The notes under the pieces were generated by a model. That model did no database searches, was not told the DNA's origin, and saw only the letters and a list, made by a program, of their open reading frames with translations. Source: Acetobacteraceae bacterium UBA6159 (lineage in GTDB: Bacteria; Pseudomonadota; Alphaproteobacteria; Acetobacterales; Acetobacteraceae). Taken from it: DNA of 29,234 bases. Numbering within the stretch: the first letter of the stretch is position 1; every line of letters begins with the position of its first letter. The stretch lies in assembly GCA_002422345.1 (NCBI GenBank), contig DIUL01000112.1:25839-55072 (forward strand), written 5' to 3'. Below are positions 7,211 through 14,948 of the stretch, piece by piece. Both the position numbers and the translations under genes were made by a program.

Positions 7211-8836
7211 CTATGCCGCGTTGCGCGCATCCTCCTGGATCATGTCGGACGCCTTCTCGGCGATCATGATCGTGGGCGCGTTGGTATTGCCGGCGATGAT
7301 CACCGGCATGATGGAGGCATCCACCACCCGCAGCCCCCTCAGCCCATGCACCCGCAGGCGCGCATCCACGACCGCCATCGGACCCTGGCCCATCCCGCAG
7401 GAGCCGACGGGATGCAGGTTGGAAACCCCGCGGCGGCGCGTATCCTCGATGATCTCCTCATCCGTGCGGACGGAGACGCCGGGCAGGGTTTCCTCAACGA
7501 GTAGCTTCTGCATGGCATGCTGACGGACGATGCTGCGGGCCAGATGAACGCCCTTGATCATCACCTGCATATCGTAGTCGGACTTGATGAAGTTGAAGTG
7601 GATCGCCGGATCGGCCAGTGGATCGGGAGATTTCAGACGCACCGTGCCACGCCCGTCCGGACGCAGATGCACCGGGCTGATCGAAATGCCCGGATGCGGA
7701 TGCGAAATGACCCCCTGGCGGGTGCGGTCGATCGTGCTCCAGGCGGAGATGTTCAATTGCAGGTCCGGCCGCTCCAGGCTCGGGTCGCTGCGCACCAGCG
7801 CGCCGACATAGAGCCCGTTGCCCGACATCGGTCCAGCCTTGAACAGGAAATACTGTGCCCCCGCCATCAGCCGAGCCCCCAGCGAGTAGTGAAGGGAGTT
7901 CAGCGACAGGTTCTTGGAGATGCGATAGGTGCAGGACGAATTGAAATGATCCTGCAAATTCGATCCGACGCCCGGCAGGTCGTGCACCACCGGCACGCCC
8001 ATGTCCTGCAGATGCTGCGCCGGCCCGATGCCCGACAGTTGCAGCAGGTGCGGCGATCCGTAGGCACCGCCGGAGACGATCACCTCCCGCGCCGCCTTGG
8101 CGGTTTCACGGCCACGCTGGGTCTGGAATTCCACCCCCACCGCGCGGCCGTTCTCCACCAGCACCTTGGTGGCATGGGCGCGGGTCTTGATGGTCAGGTT
8201 CGGCCGCTTCTTCGCCTCGGTGAGATAGGCAGCCGCGGTGCTCCAGCGGCGCTTGTCCTTCGTTGTCGTCTGGTAATAGCCGCAGCCTTCCTGGCTGGCG
8301 CCGTTGAAGTCCTCATTATACGGAATGCCAGCCTGCTTGCAGGCTTCCACCAGCGCCTCGGCGATCTCCCATTTGTAGGGCTGGTTCGACACCCGCAGCG
8401 GCCCGCCCGAGCCATGGAATTCGTTGGCGCCGCGTTCATTGTCCTCGGCCTTACGGAAATAGGGCAGCACCGAGTCGTAGTCCCAGCCTTCATTACCCAT
8501 CTGCCGCCACTGGTCGTAATCCTTGGCGTGTCCACGCATGTAGATCATGCCATTGATCGACGACGTGCCGCCCAGCACCTTGCCCCGCGGCTGGTACATG
8601 GTGCGGTTGTTGAGTTCGGCTTCCGGCTCGCTTTCGAACATCCAGTTCACGCGCCGATCGACGAAGGTCTTGGCATAGCCGATCGGGATGTGGATCCACA
8701 TCGACCGGTCCTCGCCGCCGGCTTCCAGCAGCAGCACCTTGTACTTGCCCGACTCCGACAGGCGGGACGCGAGCACGCAGCCGGCCGAACCGGCGCCGGT
8801 GACGATGTAGTCGTAGGTATCGGCGTCGTTGGCCAT
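7211..8836 (-). CDS. GMC-family FAD oxidoreductase (choline/alcohol dehydrogenase-like)
   Basis: The product is 541 residues. The ATG at 8834-8836 is preceded by GGAGGGG seven bases upstream, which fixes the start although the frame is open to 9031. The N-terminus YDYIVTGAGSAGCVLASRL is the FAD-binding dinucleotide fold. GMC signature 1 appears at GKVLGGTSSINGMIYMRG, and signature 2 at GAYGSPHLLQLSGIGP. The catalytic pair is visible near the C-terminus: His in HPVGSCGMG and Asn in NTNAPTIMIAEKASDMI. GMC enzymes oxidise primary alcohols, choline, polyols or long-chain alcohols in the cytoplasm or at the inner membrane. The overall pattern resembles BetA/AlkJ-type dehydrogenases, but the substrate is unknown. 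There is no betaine-aldehyde dehydrogenase nearby, so choline oxidation is not supported. It is divergent from the MBL gene at 9031. Confidence 0.9.
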   Translation of the reverse strand: MANDADTYDYIVTGAGSAGCVLASRLSESGKYKVLLLEAGGEDRSMWIHIPIGYAKTFVDRRVNWMFESEPEAELNNRTMYQPRGKVLGGTSSINGMIYMRGHAKDYDQWRQMGNEGWDYDSVLPYFRKAEDNERGANEFHGSGGPLRVSNQPYKWEIAEALVEACKQAGIPYNEDFNGASQEGCGYYQTTTKDKRRWSTAAAYLTEAKKRPNLTIKTRAHATKVLVENGRAVGVEFQTQRGRETAKAAREVIVSGGAYGSPHLLQLSGIGPAQHLQDMGVPVVHDLPGVGSNLQDHFNSSCTYRISKNLSLNSLHYSLGARLMAGAQYFLFKAGPMSGNGLYVGALVRSDPSLERPDLQLNISAWSTIDRTRQGVISHPHPGISISPVHLRPDGRGTVRLKSPDPLADPAIHFNFIKSDYDMQVMIKGVHLARSIVRQHAMQKLLVEETLPGVSVRTDEEIIEDTRRRGVSNLHPVGSCGMGQGPMAVVDARLRVHGLRGLRVVDASIMPVIIAGNTNAPTIMIAEKASDMIQEDARNAA

Positions 8837-9030
8837 TTGGGTCCCCTCCGTTTCGGTGGTGCGAGCATCCGACAGGGCGGCGCGGCTGGCAATGGTTCCG
8901 TCCGTGGAACCCTTGTGCGGTCCTCGAACCACGTCTTTTGCCGCGAGGCATCCGTGGCTTCCGAGCCGGCCCCGCCTGATCGGGCCAGGCCTCATTTCCC
9001 ACCGGCCGCATGCTCGGCTAGACTTCCGCA

Positions 9031-10074
9031 ATGCAACACGATCCCGCCAATCCCGCCCTGGTCTATCCCTTCGCCACGCCCCCCGCGCCCGGTGAGATCA
9101 CCGAAGTCGCGCCCGGCGTCCTGTGGTTCCGGCTGAAGCTGCCCTTCGCGCTCAACCACGTGAACATCTACCTGATCGAGGATGACGGCGGCTGGCTGGT
9201 GCTGGACACCGGGCTTGCGACCGACGACGGCCGCAACGGCTGGGACGCGATCATGAACGGCCCGCTGGCCGGCCAGCGCCTGACCGCGATGCTGGTCACG
9301 CATTTCCACCCCGATCACGTCGGCCTGGCCGGGTGGCTGGCCGAACGATATGGCCTGCAACTACGGATGACGCGGACCGAGTATCTGTTCCACCTCCAGG
9401 CCCGCCAGCCAGGCGGAGACATGCGCGGGGAGGCGCATCGGGACTTCTACCGCCATCACGGCCTGGGCGAGGAAGTGACCGAGCTGGTCATGACCCGCGG
9501 CCATGGCTACCTCCGCCGCACCACCCTGGCCCCCCCGGTCTACAAGCGTATCCAACAGGGCGACCATCAGCGCGTCGGCGGGCGGGAGTTTGAAATCCTC
9601 ACCGGCGGCGGCCACGCGGTGGAGCAGGCGATGCTGCACCGCCCGCAGGAGAAGCTGTTCTTCGCCGCCGACCAGGTGATCGCGAAAATCTCCCCCAACG
9701 TCTCCGTCCACCCCATGGAACCCGACCAGGACGCGCTCGGCACCTACCTCACCGATCTGGGCGCGCTGCGCGGGGCGGTGGGACCGGATGTACTGGTGCT
9801 GCCGGGGCACGGGCTGCCGTTCTATGGGCTGCACGCCCGCATCGATGAACTGACCAGCCACCACGCCGAACGCTGCGGCCTGATCGCCAAGGCCTGCGGG
9901 CTGCATCCGATGACGGTCACCGACCTGCTGCCGCATGTCTTCGACCGGGAGCTTGACCCCCACCAGATGGGCTTCGCGTTCGGGGAGGTCCTGGCGCATG
10001 TGAACTACATGCAGGGACGCGGGGAGTTGCGGGAGGAACCCGGCAACGACGGCGTGATGCGGTTCCGGACCTAG
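9031..10074 (+). CDS. MBL-fold metallo-hydrolase with C-terminal winged helix (LACTB2-like)
   Basis: The product is 347 residues. The metallo-beta-lactamase motif HFHPDH is at 91-96. Further ligands are His in GGGHAVEQA, Asp in FAADQVI and His in LPGHGLPF. The C-terminal 80 residues (ERCGLIAKACGLHPMTVTDLL to the end) resemble the winged-helix extension found in LACTB2-like and other MBL hydrolases. Members cleave thioesters, phosphodiesters or RNA, and I cannot pick a substrate. No signal peptide is present, so it is not a secreted beta-lactamase. It is divergent from the GMC oxidoreductase with a 194-nt shared upstream region in which I saw no clear promoter. A terminator-like hairpin follows its stop codon. 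Confidence 0.88.
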   Translation: MQHDPANPALVYPFATPPAPGEITEVAPGVLWFRLKLPFALNHVNIYLIEDDGGWLVLDTGLATDDGRNGWDAIMNGPLAGQRLTAMLVTHFHPDHVGLAGWLAERYGLQLRMTRTEYLFHLQARQPGGDMRGEAHRDFYRHHGLGEEVTELVMTRGHGYLRRTTLAPPVYKRIQQGDHQRVGGREFEILTGGGHAVEQAMLHRPQEKLFFAADQVIAKISPNVSVHPMEPDQDALGTYLTDLGALRGAVGPDVLVLPGHGLPFYGLHARIDELTSHHAERCGLIAKACGLHPMTVTDLLPHVFDRELDPHQMGFAFGEVLAHVNYMQGRGELREEPGNDGVMRFRT

Positions 10075-10089
10075 GCAGCGATCGCGGGT

Positions 10090-10117
10090 CCTTCCCCCAC
10101 CGAATGGCGGGGGAAGG
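10090..10117 (+). terminator. Hairpin after the MBL gene, terminator-like
   Basis: A perfect 9-bp stem (10090-10098 with 10109-10117) with a 10-nt loop lies 15 nt after the stop codon. No T-tract follows, so it may act with Rho or only stabilise the transcript. Confidence 0.45.
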
Positions 10118-10155
10118 AGCGTCACCTACGACTGGGGTGGTCCAAGTCGTGGATG

Positions 10156-10207
10156 GTGGCCCGGAGCCTGTCCTCGGGCCGGCTCTTCGCCGGACCCGGG
10201 GGGCCAC
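10156..10207. repeat. Branched inverted-repeat element between convergent genes
   Basis: An outer 7-bp stem (10156-10162 with 10201-10207) encloses an inner 5-bp hairpin with loop TCTTC (10079 positions relative aside, it spans 10179-10193). An alternative 6-bp stem (10158-10163 with 10175-10180) competes with the outer one. It sits between the convergent MBL and aldolase genes and looks like a REP-type intergenic palindrome. Nothing else was recognised in this 183-nt gap. Confidence 0.45.
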
Positions 10208-10257
10208 AACGACGAAGCAGCACCGTTCGAAAGGTCAGTGGTTACGCCCGTCTGGTA

Positions 10258-11037
10258 TCAGTTCGCGACGTCGCCGCCTTCCCGCCGAGCCTGCGCGACG
10301 GCCTCGCGGGCGGCCTTGGCCATCAGGCCGGAGTCGTTCGCGATCGTCGCAAGCTGGAAGCCCATCTTGAACATCCGCGCGGCATACGACCCGGTCGCGT
10401 TGTGCAGGCCCGCGAACTTGCCGTGCTTCTTGCAGGACGCCAGCAGCTTCTCATAGATCGCGAGGATCACCGGCTCCTCCCGGTCCAGGGTCGGGATCAT
10501 GCCCAGCGACAGCCCCATGTCGGACGGGCCGATATAGATGCCGCTGATCCCCGGGACCGACAGGATTTCGTCGATGTTGTCGATGCCGGCCTGGGTCTCG
10601 ATCATCGGGATCACCAGGATTTCGTCGTTCGCGGTCTTCTGGTAGCTGCTCGCTTCCCCGTACATCGCGGCACGGATCGGCCCGTTGGAGCGCTTGCCGA
10701 GCGGCGGGTACATGCAGGCGTCGGCGAGGGCCTTCGCCTCGGCCGCGTTGTTCACCATCGGGCAGATGATGCCCATCGCCCCGCCGTCAAGGCACTTGCC
10801 GATGATCCCCGGCTCATTCCACGGCACGCGGACCATCGGGGTGACCGGATGCGCCTGCATGGCCTGGAAGCACTGCACCATGGACTGGTAGTCCTGCACG
10901 CCGTGCTGGATATCGACCGTCACGCTGTCCCAGCCGCACTGGGCCATGACCTCGGCCGAGAACCCGGACGGGATCGCCAGCCAGGCGTTGACGGCGGCCT
11001 TGCCGGCCGCAAGGCGAGCCTTGAGTTTATTGGACAT
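10258..11037 (-). CDS. HpcH/HpaI-family class II aldolase
   Basis: The product is 259 residues. Its catalytic landmarks fall at the positions known for HpaI: His45 in DIQHGVQDY, Arg70 in MVRVPWNEP, and the metal ligands Glu147 in IPMIETQAG and Asp173 in IGPSDMGLS. Family members are metal-dependent, cytoplasmic pyruvate aldolases that reversibly cleave 4-hydroxy-2-oxoheptanedioate or 2-keto-3-deoxyglucarate and similar 2-oxo-4-hydroxy acids into pyruvate and an aldehyde. DIQHG replaces the more usual D-x-E-H, a minor variant. The ATG at 11035-11037 has GGGGGA upstream. It is monocistronic here, with no aromatic-degradation or glucarate genes nearby, so the natural substrate cannot be assigned. 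Confidence 0.9.
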   Translation of the reverse strand: MSNKLKARLAAGKAAVNAWLAIPSGFSAEVMAQCGWDSVTVDIQHGVQDYQSMVQCFQAMQAHPVTPMVRVPWNEPGIIGKCLDGGAMGIICPMVNNAAEAKALADACMYPPLGKRSNGPIRAAMYGEASSYQKTANDEILVIPMIETQAGIDNIDEILSVPGISGIYIGPSDMGLSLGMIPTLDREEPVILAIYEKLLASCKKHGKFAGLHNATGSYAARMFKMGFQLATIANDSGLMAKAAREAVAQARREGGDVAN

Positions 11038-11319
11038 CTGGAGATTCCCCCGGTCTGATGGAAACGGCCGGCACGCTAGGCGCGGGGACCAACAGCGTCA
11101 ACGCGGGAGGACCGGTGGGCATGGGTATGCGTTCGTCTGTAATGAGTAGTTACCCTCAGATGTATTGAATGGTCGTTATGCTGCGCCCACTTTATGTGTA
11201 GGCGGCATGCCGGTTCTGAATCGGCAATAAACGGCTGACGAATATTGTGCCCAGATTGAACCCCACGACGTTGAAGCCAGCGTCCAGGCCGCCTGTCATC
11301 CATGCAAAAGGCATTCGAC
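11038..11319. other. AT-richer divergent intergenic region
   Basis: These 282 nt separate the divergent aldolase and lipoprotein genes and are visibly less GC-rich than their surroundings, especially 11130-11260. They should contain the promoters of both genes. I could not find a -35/-10 pair with acceptable spacing, nor an alphaproteobacterial EcfG-type site. Confidence 0.4.
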
Positions 11320-11571
11320 ATGAAGATCATCACCACGCTCATTCTGGTCGGCACCGTCGGCATTCTCGGTGCATGCGGGGCCAGTGAGCCTGGCCGTGTC
11401 CAGGGCGGCGCCGCGGCCGGTGCCGCGACCGGGGCGACCGTCGGCCTGGTCGGCGGACCGGTTGGCGTGGCCGCCGGCGCCGTCATCGGCGGCGGGGCCG
11501 GTGCCCTGACTGGCGCAACCACGACGCCCGAGCAGGTCGATCTCGGCAAGCCGGTCTGGGACAAGAAGTAA
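11320..11571 (+). CDS. Small Gly-zipper lipoprotein
   Basis: The product is 83 residues from the ATG at 11320, which has AAAGG about eight bases upstream. An earlier ATG at 11302 would add six polar residues before the signal peptide and is less likely. Residues 1-19 form a lipoprotein signal peptide ending in the lipobox LGAC, so Cys19 is the predicted lipidated residue. From about residue 28 a glycine-zipper stretch runs through GGAAAGAATGATVG and VAAGAVIGGGAGALTGA, the pattern of small outer-membrane lipoproteins such as the SlyB/OsmB/YMGG type. The acidic DLGKP tail follows. Such proteins stabilise the envelope, often under stress. It leads a group of small putative envelope and stress genes through 13130. 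The lipoprotein call is strong and the role is inferred. Confidence 0.82.
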   Translation: MKIITTLILVGTVGILGACGASEPGRVQGGAAAGAATGATVGLVGGPVGVAAGAVIGGGAGALTGATTTPEQVDLGKPVWDKK

Positions 11572-11708
11572 CCCCGCACGCAGCAACGGCCTCCGCGGCA
11601 CCGCCTATCCGGGCGGTCCGCCTTTGCCCACCGCGACCGGATTGGACGGAATCAAAGGAGGCCCGCGGGTCCGCCCAGACGCATGCCATCTCAGGAAGGT
11701 CAGATATC

Positions 11709-12182
11709 ATGAACAAGGATCGAACCACCAAGGCGAAGGTCGCCAAGCCGCACGCGCATTTTGATGGACCGGCGGACGTCGTGATCGACCCCGCGCTTTC
11801 CAAGGACCAGAAAAAGGAAGCCCTCGACGCGATGGAGCAGGATGCCCGGCAGTTGCTGGACGCGTCCTCCGAGGGGATGACCGGCGGTGAGCCGAACAAC
11901 CTGCATGAGGTCCTGGACGCCAAGGACTCCCTGGAACTGCCCCCCGTGGCCCAGGCCTACAATGTCGTGGTCAAGGACCTCCGCTCCACCCTGCAGGCCG
12001 GCGTCAGCCAGGAAGAACGGGTCGAGGTCGAACAGGCGCTGACCGCGCTGAACGCCGTCGCGCGGGCCACCGCGGTCAAGTCCGATCCCAGGATCGTCAC
12101 CACCAAGGACGATGGCGTGCTCGCCCCCGGCTCCGAGGCGGAGATCGAGGACGAGATCGCCCGCGAAAAGCTCGACCCGTAG
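11709..12182 (+). CDS. Small acidic conserved protein of unknown function
   Basis: The product is 157 residues, soluble, acidic and without cysteine. The ATG at 11709 is preceded by AGGAAGG. The first 60 residues contain the segment DVVIDPALSKDQKKEALDAMEQDARQLLDASSEGMTGGEPNNL, which resembles a short motif I recognise from many uncharacterised alphaproteobacterial proteins (start with a folded P-x-D-V segment, then KxxALxxxExDARxL, then EGMxGGEP). The rest is helical and Glu/Val/Ala-rich, possibly a coiled coil around VSQEERVEVEQALTALNAV. No enzyme motif is visible. It lies between the Gly-zipper lipoprotein and the PRC-barrel gene (50 nt upstream of the latter), so a shared stress-related role is plausible but unproven. 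Confidence 0.75.
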   Translation: MNKDRTTKAKVAKPHAHFDGPADVVIDPALSKDQKKEALDAMEQDARQLLDASSEGMTGGEPNNLHEVLDAKDSLELPPVAQAYNVVVKDLRSTLQAGVSQEERVEVEQALTALNAVARATAVKSDPRIVTTKDDGVLAPGSEAEIEDEIAREKLDP

Positions 12183-12232
12183 CGCCAGCGCCGTTCGGGC
12201 ACCGTCATCAGCCAACAGGAAGGAACCCCGCC

Positions 12233-13003
12233 ATGTTGTGGGATGCGTCATCCATGAAGGGCTATTCGATCGAGGCCACCGACGGCCAGATCGGCACGAT
12301 CAGCGACATGCTGTTCGACGACATCGACTGGAAGGTCCGCTGGCTGGTGGTCGACACCGGAGACTGGCTGCCAGGCCGAAAGGTCCTGCTGCCGCTCTCG
12401 GTCCTGGGCCAGCCCGACGAGACACAGCGCGCCCTGTCGGTCACCTTGACCATGAAGCAGGTCGAGGACAGTCCCAACATCGAGGCGGACCAGCCTGTCT
12501 CCCGCCAGACGGAGGGCCATCTGTATCGCCATTACCGCCATGAGCCCTATTGGGGCGGCGGGATATTCCCGCTCAGCGACCAGATGGCGACGCCCGTGCT
12601 CACACCCCTCGGCTATGCCGACATGGGAGCGCGGGTGACCGATGACCTCTATGTCCCCGCCAATGACGGTGATCCGCATCTGCGGAGCATCGCCGCGGTC
12701 ACCGGCTACCATATCGCCGCGACCGACGGAGAGATCGGCCATGCCGAGACATTCCTGCTGGACGTGGAGGGCTGGTCCATTCGTTACATTGTCGTTGATA
12801 CACGGAACTGGTGGCCGGGTGAGAAAGTTCTGATCTCACCGGCGATGGTGGAGCGGATCGATTGGCCGAAGAAGCTGGTTCACGTGAAGGTCGACCAGCA
12901 GAAGATCAAGAACGGGCCGCGCTACGATCCGATGATCACGGTCGACGGCGCCTACGATGAAAGCTTCCTGACGTACTACGGCATCCGCTGGACCGCGGCC
13001 TGA
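12233..13003 (+). CDS. Tandem PRC-barrel domain protein
   Basis: The product is 256 residues with two PRC-barrel units. Unit one is about residues 8-85 (GYSIEATDGQIGTISDMLFDDIDWKVRWLVVDTG and onward to KVLLPLSVL). Unit two is about 155-230 (GYHIAATDGEIGHAETFLLDVEGWSIRYIVVDTR, then KVLISPAMVERI). The hallmark pattern is ATDG-x-IG followed by a W-x-(I/V)RW/Y-(L/I)VVDT strand. PRC-barrels occur in the photosynthetic reaction-centre H subunit and in RimM, and free-standing ones are common in envelope and stress operons of Alphaproteobacteria. The ATG has an AGGAAGGA site nine bases upstream. The 49-nt gap downstream leads to a 25-residue membrane peptide with a very strong ribosome-binding site. 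The domain call is firm and the function unknown. Confidence 0.88.
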   Translation: MLWDASSMKGYSIEATDGQIGTISDMLFDDIDWKVRWLVVDTGDWLPGRKVLLPLSVLGQPDETQRALSVTLTMKQVEDSPNIEADQPVSRQTEGHLYRHYRHEPYWGGGIFPLSDQMATPVLTPLGYADMGARVTDDLYVPANDGDPHLRSIAAVTGYHIAATDGEIGHAETFLLDVEGWSIRYIVVDTRNWWPGEKVLISPAMVERIDWPKKLVHVKVDQQKIKNGPRYDPMITVDGAYDESFLTYYGIRWTAA

Positions 13004-13052
13004 CCGGTCGCCCGGGCGGCCCCTCCCGGCCACCCGCACGAAAGGAGATATC

Positions 13053-13130
13053 ATGCGTTATGTTCTGATGTGGCTGGTCGGCATACCGATCCCGATCCTG
13101 ATCGTCCTGTATCTTCTGGGCGTCATCTGA
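13053..13130 (+). CDS. 25-residue single-pass membrane peptide
   Basis: A short frame from ATG 13053 to TGA 13128-13130 is preceded by GAAAGGAGATATC, an almost perfect Shine-Dalgarno with ideal spacing. The peptide is nearly all hydrophobic: MRYVLMWLVG, then a Pro-Ile-Pro-Ile kink, then LIVLYLLGVI. It would form one membrane helix with a short N-terminal basic end. I recognise similar M-R-Y-x-L-x-W-L-x-G-x-P-I-P peptides from other alphaproteobacterial genomes, usually as unannotated small proteins, but cannot check this here. It follows the PRC-barrel gene by 49 nt and is probably cotranscribed. The reading frame of the downstream deaminase overlaps it if that gene starts at GTG 13070. Confidence 0.7.
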   Translation: MRYVLMWLVGIPIPILIVLYLLGVI

Positions 13131-13189
13131 TCACCCGGAACAACCAGACCCGATCGTCCAGGTCCGCCACGGACCTGGACGAGCACTTC

Positions 13190-13657
13190 ATGCGCACCGC
13201 CATCGATCTGGCGCGCAAGGCCGAACGGCGGCCGGGCCTGGCACCGATCGGCTGTGTGATCGTAGCGGGGGGTGCGATCCTCGCCGAGGGCAGCAACGAG
13301 GTTGCCCTGCGGAACGACCCGACCGCCCACGCCGAGATCGTCGCCATCCGCCGAGCCGCCGCGAGCGGGGCGACGACCGAACTCCGCGGTGCGACGCTGT
13401 ACTCGACGCTGCAACCCTGCGGCATGTGTACCATGGCCGCGATCTGGGCCCGCGTCGGCCGCATCGTCTATGGCGCCGAACGCCATCAGGTCCACGAGAT
13501 GTATTTCGACGCGCGCCATCTGGACACGATCGACTTCATCGGCGACGCCTTCCGTGATGATCTTCCCGTGGTCCCCGGCGTGCTGGGCGAACAATGCGCC
13601 GAACTGTATTTAAAGCCCGGCGATGTCGTGCCCGAGGCGGAACAGGGCAATATCTGA
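13190..13657 (+). CDS. Cytidine/nucleoside deaminase-superfamily enzyme
   Basis: The product is 155 residues from the ATG at 13190. The zinc motif is complete: HAEIVAIRRAA (His ligand and catalytic Glu) and TLQPCGMCTMAAIW (two Cys ligands, with PCGMC instead of the commoner PCPMC). The length and the C-terminal part resemble the guanine-deaminase/tRNA-adenosine-deaminase/cytosine-deaminase group, and the substrate cannot be fixed. The start is uncertain. The residues just before this Met, DLDEHF, look like the usual first helix of the family, so the true start may be upstream. The only upstream start in frame is GTG 13070, which overlaps the small membrane-peptide gene by 61 nt. It converges with the M20 amidohydrolase, stop codon against stop codon, and both could serve nucleobase breakdown. 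Confidence 0.85.
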   Translation: MRTAIDLARKAERRPGLAPIGCVIVAGGAILAEGSNEVALRNDPTAHAEIVAIRRAAASGATTELRGATLYSTLQPCGMCTMAAIWARVGRIVYGAERHQVHEMYFDARHLDTIDFIGDAFRDDLPVVPGVLGEQCAELYLKPGDVVPEAEQGNI

Positions 13658-14884
13658 TCAACCTGCCAGTTCCAGCACCGCGTCCAGCAGAACCCGCGCG
13701 CCCAACGCGACCTGCTCCTTGGTCGAATACTCCTTCGGGTTATGGGTGATCCCGCCCACGCTGGGGATGAACAGCATCGCACTCGGGCAATGCGGCGCGA
13801 CCAGCACCGAGTCATGGCCCGCCGCCGCCGTCATGTCCCGCGTGGTGAGCTGCCGGTCGCCGGCCTTGCGCCGCAGCAGCGCCCCCAGCGCCGGGTCGAA
13901 ATGGATGGGCCCGAAGGTCGTGTAGGGATCGACCTCGATCGTCACCCCGCGCCGCGTCGCGATCGCCGCCAGCTCCGCCCGCAACGCCGCCTCCATCGCA
14001 ATCGCCCGCGCCGCCTCGTCATGGCGGACATCGCAGTGCAGCCGCGTGACGTTGGAGACATTGCCCCGCGCGTTCGGATAATTCTCGATCCATGATGCCG
14101 AGGCCCGTCCGCCCGGTTCCGCCGCCAGGGCAATCCGTTCCACGGCCAGGATCACCTCGGCCGCCGCCGCCAGACTGTCCCTCCGCCTCCCCATCACCGT
14201 CGGCCCCACATGGCTCGGCTCTCCGGTCACGACCAACTGGAAGTAGCGGGCGTGCATCGTGCCCGTGACGATGCCGATATCGGTGTTCGTCGCCTCCATC
14301 ACCGGCCCCTGCTCGATATGGCCTTCCAGCCAGCATGCCCAGTCGCGCGGGCCGGGCACCAGGGAACCGCCCTGGCCGGAGGTAGCCAGCGCCTCCCGTA
14401 CCGACACGCCATGATCGTCCGTGGTGGAGAGTGCGGTTTCCAACGCCAGATCGCCCGCGAAGACGCGGCTGCCCATCATGGCGGGGCGGAAGCGGCTGCC
14501 TTCCTCATTCATCCAGTTGACCAGTTCCAGCGGCGCGGCCGTGGTGACACCCGCGTCATGCAGGGCCCGCAGTACCTCCAGCCCCGCCAGCACGCCGAAC
14601 ACGCCATCGAAGCGCCCACCGGTCGGAACGGTGTCGAGATGGCTGCCGAAGGCGACGGCCTGGCGCGACGGATCGGTTCCGGGACGGCGGAGGAACATGT
14701 TGCCGATCGCGTCCTGCTCCACCCGCAGCCCCAGCGGGCGGACCCAGTCGAGCAGCAGGGCGCGGGCCGCCGTGTCCTCGGGCGTCAGGGCCATCCGGTT
14801 GCTGCCGCCCTCGGGCGTGGGGCCGATGGCGGCGATACGCATATGCGCGTCCCAGAGGCGGTCGGCGTCGATCTCGGGCGTCAT
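13658..14884 (-). CDS. M20-family Zn hydrolase (allantoate / N-carbamoyl-amino-acid amidohydrolase type)
   Basis: The product is 408 residues with the M20 di-zinc site in order: His82 in FGSHLDTVP, Asp93 in GRFDGVFGVLAGLEVL, Glu127/128 in WMNEEGSRF, a later His in EGHIEQGP, and His in GGITHNPKEYS. The segment NEEGSRF followed by HIEQGP is the signature of the amidase, hydantoinase or carbamoylase branch. Those enzymes hydrolyse allantoate, ureidoglycine, N-carbamoyl-L-amino acids or beta-ureidopropionate. The ATG has AAGGA eight bases upstream. It converges directly on the nucleoside deaminase, which fits purine or pyrimidine catabolism, though no hydantoinase or allantoinase lies in the window. 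The family is secure, and the exact substrate is not. Confidence 0.9.
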   Translation of the reverse strand: MTPEIDADRLWDAHMRIAAIGPTPEGGSNRMALTPEDTAARALLLDWVRPLGLRVEQDAIGNMFLRRPGTDPSRQAVAFGSHLDTVPTGGRFDGVFGVLAGLEVLRALHDAGVTTAAPLELVNWMNEEGSRFRPAMMGSRVFAGDLALETALSTTDDHGVSVREALATSGQGGSLVPGPRDWACWLEGHIEQGPVMEATNTDIGIVTGTMHARYFQLVVTGEPSHVGPTVMGRRRDSLAAAAEVILAVERIALAAEPGGRASASWIENYPNARGNVSNVTRLHCDVRHDEAARAIAMEAALRAELAAIATRRGVTIEVDPYTTFGPIHFDPALGALLRRKAGDRQLTTRDMTAAAGHDSVLVAPHCPSAMLFIPSVGGITHNPKEYSTKEQVALGARVLLDAVLELAG

Positions 14885-14948
14885 GGAGGGTCCTTCCAGG
14901 CGGGGTGGCGAGACCGGAAACTTCGCGCGTCTGGTGACGGGGTGTCGA

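Noticed and set aside
7211..8836. Choline dehydrogenase betA
   Set aside because: The GMC fold is clear, but no betaine-aldehyde dehydrogenase, BetI or choline transporter lies nearby, so the specific name is not justified.
9031..10074. Beta-lactamase resistance gene
   Set aside because: It has the MBL metal motif but no signal peptide and carries a C-terminal winged helix typical of intracellular MBL hydrolases.
11038..11319. EcfG-type general stress promoter before the lipoprotein gene
   Set aside because: No GGAAC box at the right distance from a GTT element was found. A similar sequence before the PRC-barrel gene is its ribosome-binding site.
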